A stretch of DNA of 64,000 nt, from contig NW_019211455.1 of NCBI RefSeq assembly GCF_002443255.2, positions 36,485,472-36,549,471 on the forward strand. The letters run 5' to 3'. The notes beneath the pieces are model-generated. The model was not told where the DNA came from. It searched no databases and saw only the letters and a program-made list of their open reading frames with translations. The translations under genes were made by a program, and so were the position numbers. This DNA comes from Varroa destructor (taxonomy: Eukaryota > Arthropoda > Arachnida > Mesostigmata > Varroidae). Positions 13,001 through 24,897 of the stretch are shown here, piece after piece (the first letter of the stretch is position 1; each line of letters starts with the position of its first letter).

Positions 13001-13680
13001 AAAGTATCAAACTAGTCAAAGGAACAAGCACATTAACTAAAAAGCAAATATACAATCGCAATCTCTTTGCGGGCTCGGATAAATGAGACGGCGTATGATC
13101 ATCTGTGCAGCAAATAAAAACATTATGCGCAGTAATATAATCTTTGGGACGCAATAAGGCATGGTAAAGCAGCGCGATCGTTTAGCTTGGTCTCGAAAAA
13201 GATATTTCAGCACCATCTAATGAGCTAGCATGTCCTGAAACATTTCTTTCTGAGAATATTAGTGATACCAGCTTTACTTTTCCAAAAGCTTAAGGACACA
13301 TTTCAACTGCGTAAAAAAGAGGCGTAGGACCTCGCTCAACTGTACGATCTGTGCTCGAATAATAAAATCTACTGGCCTTGCTTGATTTGAAGAATGACTG
13401 ACGCACTTACTTTGCGGCACGAAAATTTGTAGGTACGTACCATTTTAATGAATGGAGAAAACAACACAGTCATTAATTGACAACTCTATAATATAAGCGA
13501 ATCTATTTATTATAGACAAGCACCTCACGTAAAAGTTAAGTTAATATGCGTCATGTGTTTTTGTGACGATGCATCAAGCGTCAGCACGAGAACGACGGGG
13601 GGAGCGCAAAGATGTTGCACACACCGTTAGTTATATATATATATATATATATGTTGAAAGTAGCATGTCTCGTTTCAGAA
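10001..13680. other. Intergenic, no confident gene
   Basis: AT-rich sequence upstream of the LINE relic (in its orientation) and before the mariner relic. The minus-strand open frame at 10100-10330 might belong to the LINE's ORF1 but has no diagnostic motif. An exon-like stretch at 11958-12058 is listed as a finding. Nothing else can be supported. Confidence 0.5.
13632..13652. repeat. (TA)n microsatellite
   Basis: About ten TA units in a row, just upstream of the mariner relic. Confidence 0.95.
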
Positions 13681-13689
13681 GCATCGATC

Positions 13690-14290
13690 TGTTTTCCGTA
13701 ATTTTGTCCGGAAATTTGCGAAGCCTTCGTAGGTCTGCTCAAGGACGCACCCAAGTACGTCGGGTTATTTATGCGGTATACAGCGTGCGCCCCATACCTG
13801 CGAAACTGCTCAAAGATGCTTTGCTAAGTTTAAAGATGGAATATTGGACTTGGAGGACGCACCTCGCTCCACTTGGTAATCCGAAGTCGACTATGCCTGC
13901 TTGACTGTACATTCGAAGGAAGGTAGTCCTTAAACTGGCCGGGAAGACCGCCCATGCGACTCTTATCAGCCACCTTTGCTCGATGGGCCTTACATAGAAA
14001 TTAAAAGCTTAGGTGCTCTACAAGAGCACAAAGGGACACGACTTCCTACCCACACATTGCAACGCTCGTTAAAGCCGCTTTGCAAAAGCCTAAGTAAGAG
14101 GCACGTTTGAACCCTTAGTATTCATTAGATTTCGCGCCAACGGATCATGATCTTTCCTGATTACTGGCAAATGAAATTTGTAACAAAATGTTTGGCAATG
14201 AAAAAAATCTCAAATACTGGCTGGACGAGTTTTTCATGATTTGATCTGGACGTTTCGGACGAGACGGGATAAATCAACTTGTTAAGAGAT
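13690..14290 (+). mobile_element. Decayed mariner transposon
   Basis: Three pieces of mariner transposase appear in order on the plus strand, in shifting frames. At 13808-13870 the sequence reads AQRCFAKFKDGILDLEDAPR, close to the family's A.RWF..Fk.Gd.dLedapRsGRP linker. Around 14107-14150 it reads YSLDFAPTDHDL, matching YSPDLAPSDYHLF, which carries the last catalytic aspartate. At 14191-14235 it reads FGNEKNLKYWLDEFF, matching the following WLDEFFasK helix. The middle is shortened: the first and last pieces are about 280 bases apart where an intact copy needs roughly 600. Stops and frameshifts make it dead. No terminal inverted repeats were identified. Confidence 0.78.
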
Positions 14291-17200
14291 GACGGTTAAT
14301 ACAGTATAAACGAAATGATTGCTAGCTTTAGGCGTAAGCATTGTTTTCTTTTAATAATAAAGTGAAATAAATGCTGCAAGTGAATAATTAAAATGTTAGA
14401 TAAAAACTAGATAGATGTTCGGACAGATCGAAAATAATCGACCGTGAGCGCTTTTGTTACTTAAATTTAACCTTCAATTGAATTTATTTCGATAGCATCC
14501 TCCTACAGCATATCCAAATGAGTCGCATAATACTCATTGTTGTTGTTTTAGTTAGTTAATCATAGGACGAAGGTCAATTGCCCCAATGTTCGGGCTGACT
14601 GAATTCACTTTTGGGCTAAGAGGCCCTGTTCAGGCTAGTTCTGTTGTTTCTCTGTTGCTCACATTGAAGAAGGTAGCGGCGACAGGCTAAATCCACGTTC
14701 CATGAACGGTTTTTTCATGAAGCGGTGGAAACTCTCAATTTCCCCTTGTTACATTTAAATGGTTCTAGACAGCTGCTTAACATTTTATTTCCATTCAGGC
14801 ATTGCTCCGGTACAAGCAAACGAGCTGTCCCAATATATGAGCTTGTGATCAACTTAAGTTTGTATGGAATACGCAACTCAAGAATCTTAAAACTGAAAAA
14901 AAGTCAGATTACTTTGCAATGCTATATAGTATACAGCCTCGATGTCAACTATAAGTAGAGGGCATGTCTCCGCTATTTAACTGAACTTCTGCTGTCATCT
15001 TCGGCAATCGGTGACACGTCTATTTCTTTATTTTGTCTTAGGCTAAACCTACTCACCTTTGTGAGTTAATCAGCTCAAGACGACCTTAGATACAGATGGC
15101 GCATCATAAGGTGAAACCAACTAATACATCCTTGTATATGCACATCGGCTAGAAACAGTATTACATTATGATATTAATAAGTTTACCTGCCTATTATATA
15201 GCGTAACTTGTCTATGTAGAGTTAGATGCGACGTTTGCTAATAGTATGCTTCTTTATTTTTTGAAGATTCAATAATGGCGTGAGAAAAAAATGGCTGAAA
15301 TATTCCCACAGAAATCTTTCTACGGCGTTATACCTTCCGGAGATAGTGTAGTTGTTGATGCGTTCGGAAATTCAGGGTAGTAAAAAACCGTTGTTAGGTT
15401 GAATATCGCCCATTATTTGGATACAGCAGAAAAGGATAGAGCAAAATATCTTCCAGCAAAAGCTTGAGAATAGACAATAGCCTATAAACGACTCCCGCAA
15501 GGAAATGTATTTTACAGTTACCCACGAAATGCAATTTACTAGTTGATGAATAAGGGGTGATAAACACAACCGACAATTGTACTGCATTTGGTAGAAAAAA
15601 TCTATCAGGATCACTTATATATAAACATCCTCATCCATACTCATAACATGATAATACCTTGCATATAATCGGAAAATAAACATTATGTTAATTGACTGTT
15701 TCCAAAAAATCTCAGTATTCCTACATCGATTTTACAAATTGTTCAGCGCTCTTGTTTTGTTTGAGATTGAAGCTTCTGCTGCTAAATTGTGCATGAGCTT
15801 TTGTAATCAGAGTGCGGAAAGGCAACTTTAGGATATCCGTCAACTCCTTCATTGATTTCTTTGCCAAGCCGTGGGTGACTCGTAATCAGCTCAGAAAGTG
15901 AACGCAGATAGATTCGTCTAGGTCGAATAGAAAACCCGTGACGCCCGCGCAAGGAGCAACAGCACCACGTTGCCAATATGTCGTTGTCGTAGTCATCGGT
16001 CCTCTTCTTCTCGTGCTGCTTGATGTCTGGTCTTAGACTAGCACTGGGCATTGGGCTAACGCTAGTGAGAGCCCTAGGTCTCCAGTGTTTTCCGCGGCTG
16101 CCTTTATCGACGCCGACGACGAGCAATCGACCCACGACCCATCGGCTACACCAGCTCATAGAGGGGAACTCGGCCTCGTGTTGAGTTTGCCGCCAACTCT
16201 AAGCAGCATCACCCACTTCGTCCTAACACTACTGACTCTGTACGCCAATATGGCAGCTAGCTGAGCTATGGCATTGCCCGCACATTAGCTATAAGACCTC
16301 TGCTGCTTAGAGGGCCGCCTGAGGGCCTGGTATTGCGAACCCTTTCCGGTAGGGGACCCTTTCAACTCGGCACCCGCACAGAACTATAAGGCCCTGTGGC
16401 TGTGAGCCGGGTCCTGGTTACACCGTGGCGATTTCTTGCTTGACCTACTACAACTACTCCTGCTTGCCCAAGCGAATAAGCCGATGTGAGCGCTGGGCGC
16501 TATGTGCAGTGTTGAACCTTTTCAATGATTTTGTGCCTAAGCGTCTACAGTTCTTTCAATGCTGATAGTGCTACTTCATTTAGGATTCTCTATACAGTGT
16601 GCGGGTTTTTCCTAGTTGAATCACGTTTAAAACCCCCATTTGTTTTGATTATCGATTTGCTCCAGCAGTGGATTGTTTCTCGTGCTCGACCTGCTCACGC
16701 AGACAGCGAAGAATGCCGTGGAGCGGGGGATGTCTCCACAGACCGCGCAGAAGCCGATCTCGTAAGTGTAACCATTACAAAGCTCTACAACGATGCCTGC
16801 CGTATTATGCCTTGGGTTTGTCCATCTGGTGAGTTAGCTTGATGTGTTGTTGCTTAATCATCAAACGAATACACGCCTAATTTTTGAACTTGTGACTGAT
16901 TCGACAAGCTGAAAGTGACCGCAGAGATCAATCTGGTTGGCGAGCAGAGGGGCTAGAGCCACCTGCTCGCTATCGAAACACACATGGCTATACTTAGACG
17001 CCGACGGAAAACAACATAATACAGTTGACTGAGAACGTTGATAAGAGACAGCGCTTGCCCTGCATCAGCAAACTTTCTCATGGTTGCTGAGTGAATCTTC
17101 GGTCCTGCCGATTCTATGAAGCTGATATCATTGGAAGGGCGTTAAGTCCAAGAAAAGAAATAGCTTCAAGAGAAAAATATAACTAGTACAAACGAAAACA

Positions 17201-20200
17201 AGGAACAACCACCTTAACCTCATCAGCAAAATAAAAGATGGTGGCAGAACAGGACAAGCAATGGTTTAAAGAAAAACTAAATTACCTTAAAAAGATGCCA
17301 GCACAATCTATGAGATCTATTGCGAGTAAAACTGCAGAAAGAGATCAGAAACACGGGTAAAATCATCGGTCATCTCAGCAGAGACTGATAAGCTCAAGAC
17401 GATTGTTTAAGTGGTGATCGATGATGGCACGTGCATGTGAGACACACACACAAACGGCCAAGCCGGGAATAACCAGTGGTTCTTGAATAGAGTGGACTCG
17501 TTTTTTACGTATCATATATATGTATATATGTGCTACAAATACATTTGATACGGTGACATCTCGCAGACAAGCCTAAGTTAGGGCATATGATGTTCGAGGT
17601 TATAGTCAAAGGTTGATTTGTCAAAGTTTAATTATTTATTATTTTTTCTAATCATAAACTGTCCACTTAAGATTGAGGACACCGAACTAAACAAAACTGT
17701 GCTATGATATATAAATAAATATTTTGATATTATGAAACAAGGGATGAAAATATGTGCTTCCGAGAAAATAGGCCTAAAATCTTCTTGCGTAGAACCAATC
17801 CGTTTTTTAGGCCAATATTTTGTTTTGTAAAGTTGTGTTTATATAAAAGTGTTTATAGGTATTGGTACACGTTAAACCAGCTTGGAAATTTCAGCAATCA
17901 GTGCCTCTTATCAGGATCACAGATATTTGGAGGTTAAACACGAGTGAACCAACTAATCATGAATCACGATTAATCAATTGAGGTCCTTTCACAATGGCTG
18001 AATACTTTTTTTGTTGACATTTGAGCGTTGTCTCTCTTTGTACTGAACCATGGTGACATACAATATTTTCACAATGATGTCCGGCTTTGACACGTTTGTC
18101 CGATTTCGCATACGTAAAGAAGCACAACGTTGTTTCCTCAAGTCAAGATTCCTCGCAGGTAAAAAAACATGTGGAAAAAAACTGCACTCATCAATTGCTA
18201 TGCCAATCACTCGGGCATTTACCGAGTTTTTTTTACGTATCGCATGTCTCGTCCACCGACAGGGCTCTCCGGACGGAAAGACCAGCGCTATGTTTATTTG
18301 ACTTACATTACTAACATAGGAGAACGCATCTACGAACAAACGTAAAAGGTCACTATTTATTTTAATTTAATGCATAGTATATCTCTGTAGCGCTGGGTCA
18401 ATGGTGCGTGTGCATTGATATACTTGAATGCCATAAGAAAACATCATCAAACATATATGGCATGTTAAAAATCATTATACCACCTACTGTAGTTTATAGA
18501 CCGACAACTTGACACTATAAGTTATTCATGTATTTTACAACGACAGCCTCTGCTAGAAGTAGAAAAGTGAATTGATCGGATCTAAATCAAGCACACCTCT
18601 GTGATTCACAGCGAAGGGTCTTAAGAAGGTAAAAGGGCGTTACGAAACCATGTTTTTCTTGTCAAATGACTTCTTGTTGTACAAAAAACCGGTGTGAAAA
18701 TATTTAAATCCTAGAGCTTACATTCGTCGTTAGAGTTTAGACGCGTTTTCGGCTCTTATATTATAGGGGAAGAAATTTCATATTATCCATAATTTGACCA
18801 TTATAGAAAGTTAGCTTTAGGAATATTATCCAAGAAACCCATAGTCGTGCACAGTGATGATAATGTGATCATTAATGATTCCAACCTTCGTTTGTGTCAG
18901 CAGCCTGTGAGGTAATGATCTTGCACTGAACCAATACGAATGTTTTCATCGAGATTAAATTATTCAAGCCCAAATCAGTTAGCCCACCGATACTGGGAAT
19001 CGTGTCCTTAATAAGTTTTTTTAATATATGAAACATGTCTACGCGCTAGAATCCTTTCACGACAACACTCGAAATAAAAATCTTTGGAGACAAACCTAAA
19101 TACTTGCATGTATTCTATGAATTAGTTATCGTTTTTTTTTTTTGTCGTAGAATTGAGCGGCTTCAGTTCTGGTCTACATATGTCATTACATACCAGCTCA
19201 TTTTGTTAAAGTCCAGTCAATCTACGGACGCAGGGAGCAGACAAAGGCTGTGATAGGCTAAGCATAGCTACTGAAGTCATTGGCGAAAAACATTATGGAC
19301 GCTTGTTACGTTGTTCCGAATTGTTTAATAGGTAGAAATACCGACTCGCTTTTTATTATTAGCAAAAGCTCGGAACTTTGAAAATCAGCTGCCTTAACCA
19401 TAACAATTGAGGACACAATAGTTGAATGATATGAACTGTCGGATATCAGTTGCGACTTATTCAGTGAAGCTATGTAAATCAGTCCTTCAAAGGGGCTCAA
19501 TATAGATATGAACACGTGGGGCTTTGACGCTGTATGCATGTACGTATACGTGGTAACTGTAGATGTTCGTATAGTAACGTCGAATAAATTACACTCAAGT
19601 GGCAAAATCATCAGCCTGCTCTCGATTTTTGTTCAAAATGTTTGTGTATCAATTGCTTTAAAATGTCAAACATTTTCACAATGCTTAACCGAAGCACCAT
19701 AGCGCACGTGCTGTTTAGTATGCCCCCACTACACCTCAGGCACGTGCACGTTGTGTGCATTACAGCATTGAAAAGAGGTTCACACATATTCTAGCGGAAA
19801 GCGAAATGATGAAGTAACGCTGTCTCCAGGTGCCTAAAAGTGATATTTTAATTCAGCAAAATTTGTTTAGATAGCGAGTGGAGGTCAACGAAAACACTAG
19901 CCAATGAAAATTTCGTCACCCAGTGGTTGAGTGGACGAAAAAATTACCTATACCGGTTTTTGCAAACTATTTAAACTGTATGTGTTCAGAGCAAGGCTGC
20001 ATTTGTATTCGAAACCTATGGTCGAACCTACCTAACTATTATATGTATAGATAGAACTCCTAAGGGTGGGATAATTTATTGCGCGCATAAATGGTGGTGT
20101 CTGTGTACGCATCAAGCCGACAAGACCTTACCGATAAAAACAGAAATCCGAGCAGTGTTTAGCCTTTTCATACACCTTTTCGTGTATGATATTGCACGTT

Positions 20201-20293
20201 TAAGTATCAATTCAACATTTACGCAGTGCAATGCTAGGCTATCGTGTGATTTGGCGAGTGACCTACGAGTTCCTTCTTCTGTCGTTCACTGGG

Positions 20294-20314
20294 TCGGCGG
20301 CGGCGGCGGCGGCG
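20294..20314. repeat. (CGG)n microsatellite
   Basis: Uninterrupted run of about seven GGC units followed by gatacg. This is an unusual GC-only repeat in an AT-rich background. Confidence 0.95.
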
Positions 20315-23097
20315 ATACGAGCTGTACACGAAAGTAGCCGGTCATTTTTGCGTCTAGTAATTGTTGTGCTTTAATTGCTGCTAATGTCAGAATAGGCGCC
20401 ACAGACCAATGACGAGGTCAAGTGGTACACCTTGAGTTCATGAACAAATTGGGTGGAGCCCCACTACGACAACAATAACCACCCAGAAAATACATCTGCT
20501 CACCTTAATGCCGCGCGTCTATTAAACGATCGACTCAATTTGATTGACAGGAACAAGTATCTGAAATGGGATTGATAGCAGCGCAGATATCATATTTATT
20601 TTCAACACAAACAAGATGCCGTATTTCTGATAGGTTTATAATTATTATTTTTGATTTATGATGAGCAAATAAAGGCAAGAAATAGTACCTCAATTTTACC
20701 AAAATAAGAAAAATAGTAATTATTATCGGAACCCGTTTTTATTCCTTATTGTGACTTCATTCACTTGTCGAGTTAAACTCAAATAACCTAACAGCAGTGG
20801 ATAATGTGAATACATTTATTATTATGTTTGATAATTTGTGCAATTTTTTACGCCTAACGACTAAAACCGTTTTGATCATACGATCATATTATTACAGATT
20901 TTCTTTGAAGGCTGTGCTATAACTCTGTACAATATTTTGTATACAACTAAATTTCTGTATTTCCAAAGAACTGTTATGCTTAAATGTCAAGAGAACCGAT
21001 GCAAGGCGGCCAGACGGCGGGCAACATCGCAGTAATATACTGGAAATAAAAATGGTGACTGTGATTATTAATGCTTATTTGTGTAGATGGATTTTGCTAA
21101 GCGAGAAAGCAGCTTCAGTAAGCGGTTCAGGTTTAAGAGCAGGTACAGTGTCTCGTGACCGAGAGGACCTAACCATTGAAAGTAATGCCTATCTAAGAGA
21201 AGCTTCGGACGTAAAGTCTGAACCTTCTCTTAGTTTTTGCAGGTACTAGAGATTGGTCTCTATAGCACCAGACCTTTTTCGGCTGGAGAATGTGCTTCGG
21301 TTTGGGCTGAGCTTGCGCCTCGAAACCGCTCACATCCTTATATTGACAACTTCCCCTGTGACAATTCCGCTAGGGGAGTACGCTGTTTAAAAAAAGGAGG
21401 CAAAATGCTGAGCGGCAAGGATAGGTCAAATTGTTTTGTTCGCTTCGATCAAGGCATAGGAGACCCAAATTTTAAGTGAACTTCATCGAGTCGACATGAC
21501 AAAGGCTTTTCAAAAAGCTTTCGAACGGTTTTTGTTGAAGTTGTAAGGTCTACCAGGCCGAGGATCATTGTTCACATCTAGGTTACCATTCCTGAATTTC
21601 GCAGGCCACTCTCGAACAGATTAGACTTTCAGACTAGTCCTTCTTCTGTATACAGCGCAAGGATGCTTAGTTGCTAAGCAACCTAACCACCATGATCAGA
21701 AGCGTTATAAAAAATGAACCGGAAATAAAGTGTTCTGCCGCTTGCGACACCCTTCTTTGGATGCTTACCGTGACATGCGAAACACAGCAGACGATAATAA
21801 GTCTGAAATGTAAATAAAGAGTTTTTCAATCGCAGGTTGGATGAGTTGCGCTACGAGTGTTATTGCACTTTCGCCAGTTTATGCTCTCTTGCGGCGATCT
21901 ATCGATCTGTTCGGGTTGTGTATAGAAAAAGCAAGCTCGACCAACAAATGTTTGCTTTCATTTACGGTTTTGAGTTATAAGCTTGTGAAATTGCTCACGA
22001 TATGCAGTACAATTATCCTGAATACTGAAGCGCAAACCCTAATCCCTTCACGACAACTCACTTACAAGAAAGAACATTTCAGTGTTGCCCAGTGCTGTTC
22101 TAACTAAGAATGGCTTAGTCTCTACGAAGTCGATACTAATTTGAGTAGTGCACTTGAGCTCTGTCGTGCTCTCAATAGGAATCGGCCTCTGGTTGGCTCG
22201 ATTGATTCAATTTTCTTCTAATAAAGAAATAAAAATAAAAGTTGTAAACTTACTTTTTTTAATTACTGGTTGCTTTCATAGCTAGTATTTTGCTTCTTAT
22301 AAACTCAGTTAAGCTTATCTCTAAGTACCCGACATATTGGAATCAAGTTCAACTTTAGCGGCCGCAAACAACATGAAATCGATGATACTTATTAAGTATT
22401 TTTCAACTGATAACAATCTAGTTGGGATAATATTTGGCTGAGAAATAAAGTTGTAGAAAAAAATGAAAATTGTAAAAGAGTTTGGTTTTCTGCATCACTT
22501 ACAATCCGAGAGCAGACTAACCTTGGACTTTGTTGTTGATAAATACTCATTTATCAGGTCCTACATATCCTTGGCTCCCAACGAACTTTTCGCGTAAATA
22601 GAGTTGAACGGATCATTGTTGTAGCATTTTCATGTTTTCTGATATAATGTGACATCCGCTCAGGTTGTGGAATCAATCTTCAACTTCGCAAAAAACGAAA
22701 AAGAGTTCTATGGAATTGAAGTGAGATCCGCTTTAAACCAGCACTCAACTGAAATAATGTCGATTTGTAAATCTACAATATTTTATCTATCGCGTATAGA
22801 AAATAGTAAGCAAAAACGGCTTAATTAATTTACCTGTATCTGTAATATTGCACGATTTATATAAGCGTGCTAGTTACATAACCGCATTGCATTTTTCAAA
22901 ATGTAGTGACCCTGGGATACTGTGATACCGGTTCTTGCTGTACATGGTTTTAATAAAATTAGAAGATATTTCTTATTCTGGGTTTATAGGATTTAGTCAA
23001 TCTATAGCTGGTTTTGTTAAGTTCGTTTGTATAATTTTTAACTCTAAATTATAATTTTCAGCAAATATTACGTTGCTTCGATTGGCTTCTACCGTTC

Positions 23098-23149
23098 GTT
23101 TTAATTAATTAATTAATTAACAGATTCCTGTTAATTAATTAATTAAAAC
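23098..23149. repeat. TTAA-rich inverted repeat (hairpin)
   Basis: The left arm at 23098-23123 begins GTTTTAATTAATTAA and ends TTAACAG. The right arm at 23128-23149 is its reverse complement except that the left arm has one extra TTAA unit. The loop is ATTC. The TTAA slippage suggests a palindrome expanding within an AATT tract. Confidence 0.85.
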
Positions 23150-23739
23150 CTGTTAAAAGGCACAAACGCAGTCCGTCTCATCGGATCTAGTACGCATTTT
23201 GGAATAGCTATGGTTTAAGCAAAGCATTCAGAAGTAGTTGTTATTATAAATAAAGTATACTCTGTCGGCGATTGCATCGAAATGTTTATAACAATAGATG
23301 AAGTACCGGAATTGTGTACGTCTTTCAGGATGGTACGACATACTTAAAGTTGCGTTACTCATATTCAAATACGAACTATTTCAATACAAAGTAAGCGCAA
23401 AAAAACTTTGGCCGACTGCACAACTATACAAAATTTCATCATTTTCAACTGTTTATTTATTCTCTTATGCAATCAACCACCCACCCATTACTCCAGGCCA
23501 AAAGTCAATGGGTTCCACGTGCCGTAATGGTCCTGAGAATCCCCATGATAGTTTTTAAACCCCCATGTTGGCTTTTCTTAGCTCTAAGCAAGCTTTTTTG
23601 TAACTGAGTACGGTTCCTATCCGAGGACTTCACCCGACAATCTTCCGACTCCTGAGCGCCGTACCGGCACTACCTGTGTTAAGTGCTGCGGTCATTTGTA
23701 GTACACATCCACGTACCACTATTTCTGACCTATATTATT

Positions 23740-24782
23740 ACAGGGCGTCGGACACGGTACGAAATGCTGCACAAGCGGGCAGGTGAACGGACGAAAGGAC
23801 GGACGTGTAGTTATCTCGTTTCTATTCTAAACGAGTTGTAGCTGCCGCGGAAGCAATCATGCTCGCGCGCTTTTTGTTCATTCACTCGGTGCTGTTGTCG
23901 CCACCGCTAGAATGGTGGAGTTCGCTGTTTCTGGCCAGCAACAGTAGCAATAGTGGTGCTAGTAGTTGGTCTATCGGTCGCTTGCTTGATTCCCTCTCCC
24001 AAACGTGAGATCGTGTCTTTCTCTCAGCGCCGGTAATGGCAGTCGTTGCTGTTTTAATGATAGCGATGGTCGTAGTTGTTGTAGGCGTCGCTGTAGTCGT
24101 ATTGTCGTGTTAGCCGTGCTAGTAATCGTAGTGGTGCGCATACGTTTCGCTCTGTTTTGTCTATTATTTTGTCAAGACTGGTAGGAGAGAACCCGGTTTA
24201 GAAGTGGCAGAAGACACAGAAACACAAACAGTTACAGGTCGAGTCTACGTACCACACGAACGGGCTCGCCGATGCTGATGTTGCTAGAGCGAGTTCGGGG
24301 CACCAGTGTTGCCTTCTCCAGGTCGATACCGACATTCGTCGCCATTTGTAAACTTCTCATCCCCTTTAGTCAACCACTGGTAGAAATATAGTTCGTTTTG
24401 TCAAACTGACGCTTATGTACTGGAGGCAAAGCACCACTGAGATTCCGTTCGCTCCGCGTTTCTTTCTCATGGGCTAAACGCTCTTTCGGACCGAATATCA
24501 AATTGGTTTTGAATTAGTATCGTACATAGTGAAACGTTATCCAGTGCGTCACTTGCGTAGTGGATTAGTGCTACCATTTCCATTGAGGTTAGTTAAGTGT
24601 TGTTATACGTATGGTAAGGATCCTCGTTGACTCGCAATGGGGATGCTTCAAAAGTGAATGTGAAATTTTATATGAAATACATATGAAAGGGAATCGAATC
24701 AACACAGCGAGTTGAACAATACTAGAGCTGCTTAAGAACAAAAAGGACAGCCTGTCAGTGGTGACTAGGCACTAGTACGAAG
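23740..24782 (+). promoter_or_regulatory. Probable promoter / 5' untranslated region of GRIP
   Basis: Sequence before the GRIP start codon is richer in G, C and CpG than the kilobases on either side. It includes a run of imperfect GTN triplets at about 24040-24140 (tcgtagttgttgtaggcgtc). This composition is typical of a broad arthropod promoter or leader rather than coding sequence. An in-frame TGA at 24762-24764 rules out coding extension upstream of the chosen ATG. No TATA box or initiator can be assigned with confidence, and an upstream non-coding exon remains possible. Confidence 0.35.
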
Positions 24783-24897
24783 ATGGGCTTTCTTAAGAAG
24801 ATCTTTCTGCCTAAGAAGTGCAGTTCACCGCCCGCGCTTCAAACCGATTCCGATAGACGAAAAGCACTACGCATAGAAGATGATTCAATAATTTTAA
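24783..24897 (+). CDS. Grip: GRIP exon 1 (start codon, basic N-terminus)
   Basis: ATG in good context (A at -3, G at +4), with an in-frame TGA 21 nt upstream. It encodes [15 protein letters not shown], a basic-hydrophobic N-terminus with a cysteine at residue 13, then a charged stretch. It ends at a GTGAGT donor in phase 1, which is exactly what exon 2 needs. The Gly2 context (Phe3, Lys6) does not fit a myristoylation signal. Palmitoylation of Cys13 is conceivable by analogy with a vertebrate GRIP1 isoform, but this is inference. The 11-kb distance to exon 2 and the lack of a conserved domain lower certainty. Confidence 0.75.

Larger units (their letters stand above)
14300..23700. other. Intergenic; GC-rich island, microsatellite and palindrome
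   Basis: No gene could be supported here. A stretch at about 15830-16800 is clearly richer in G and C than its surroundings and is described as a finding. The paired minus and plus open frames at 17989-18339 look like chance overlaps. The short open frames at 21052-21479 show no family signature. Confidence 0.5.

Noticed and set aside
17989..18339. 116-codon minus-strand open frame with two plus-strand frames across it
   Set aside because: Overlapping open frames on both strands with no family signal look like chance absence of stops.
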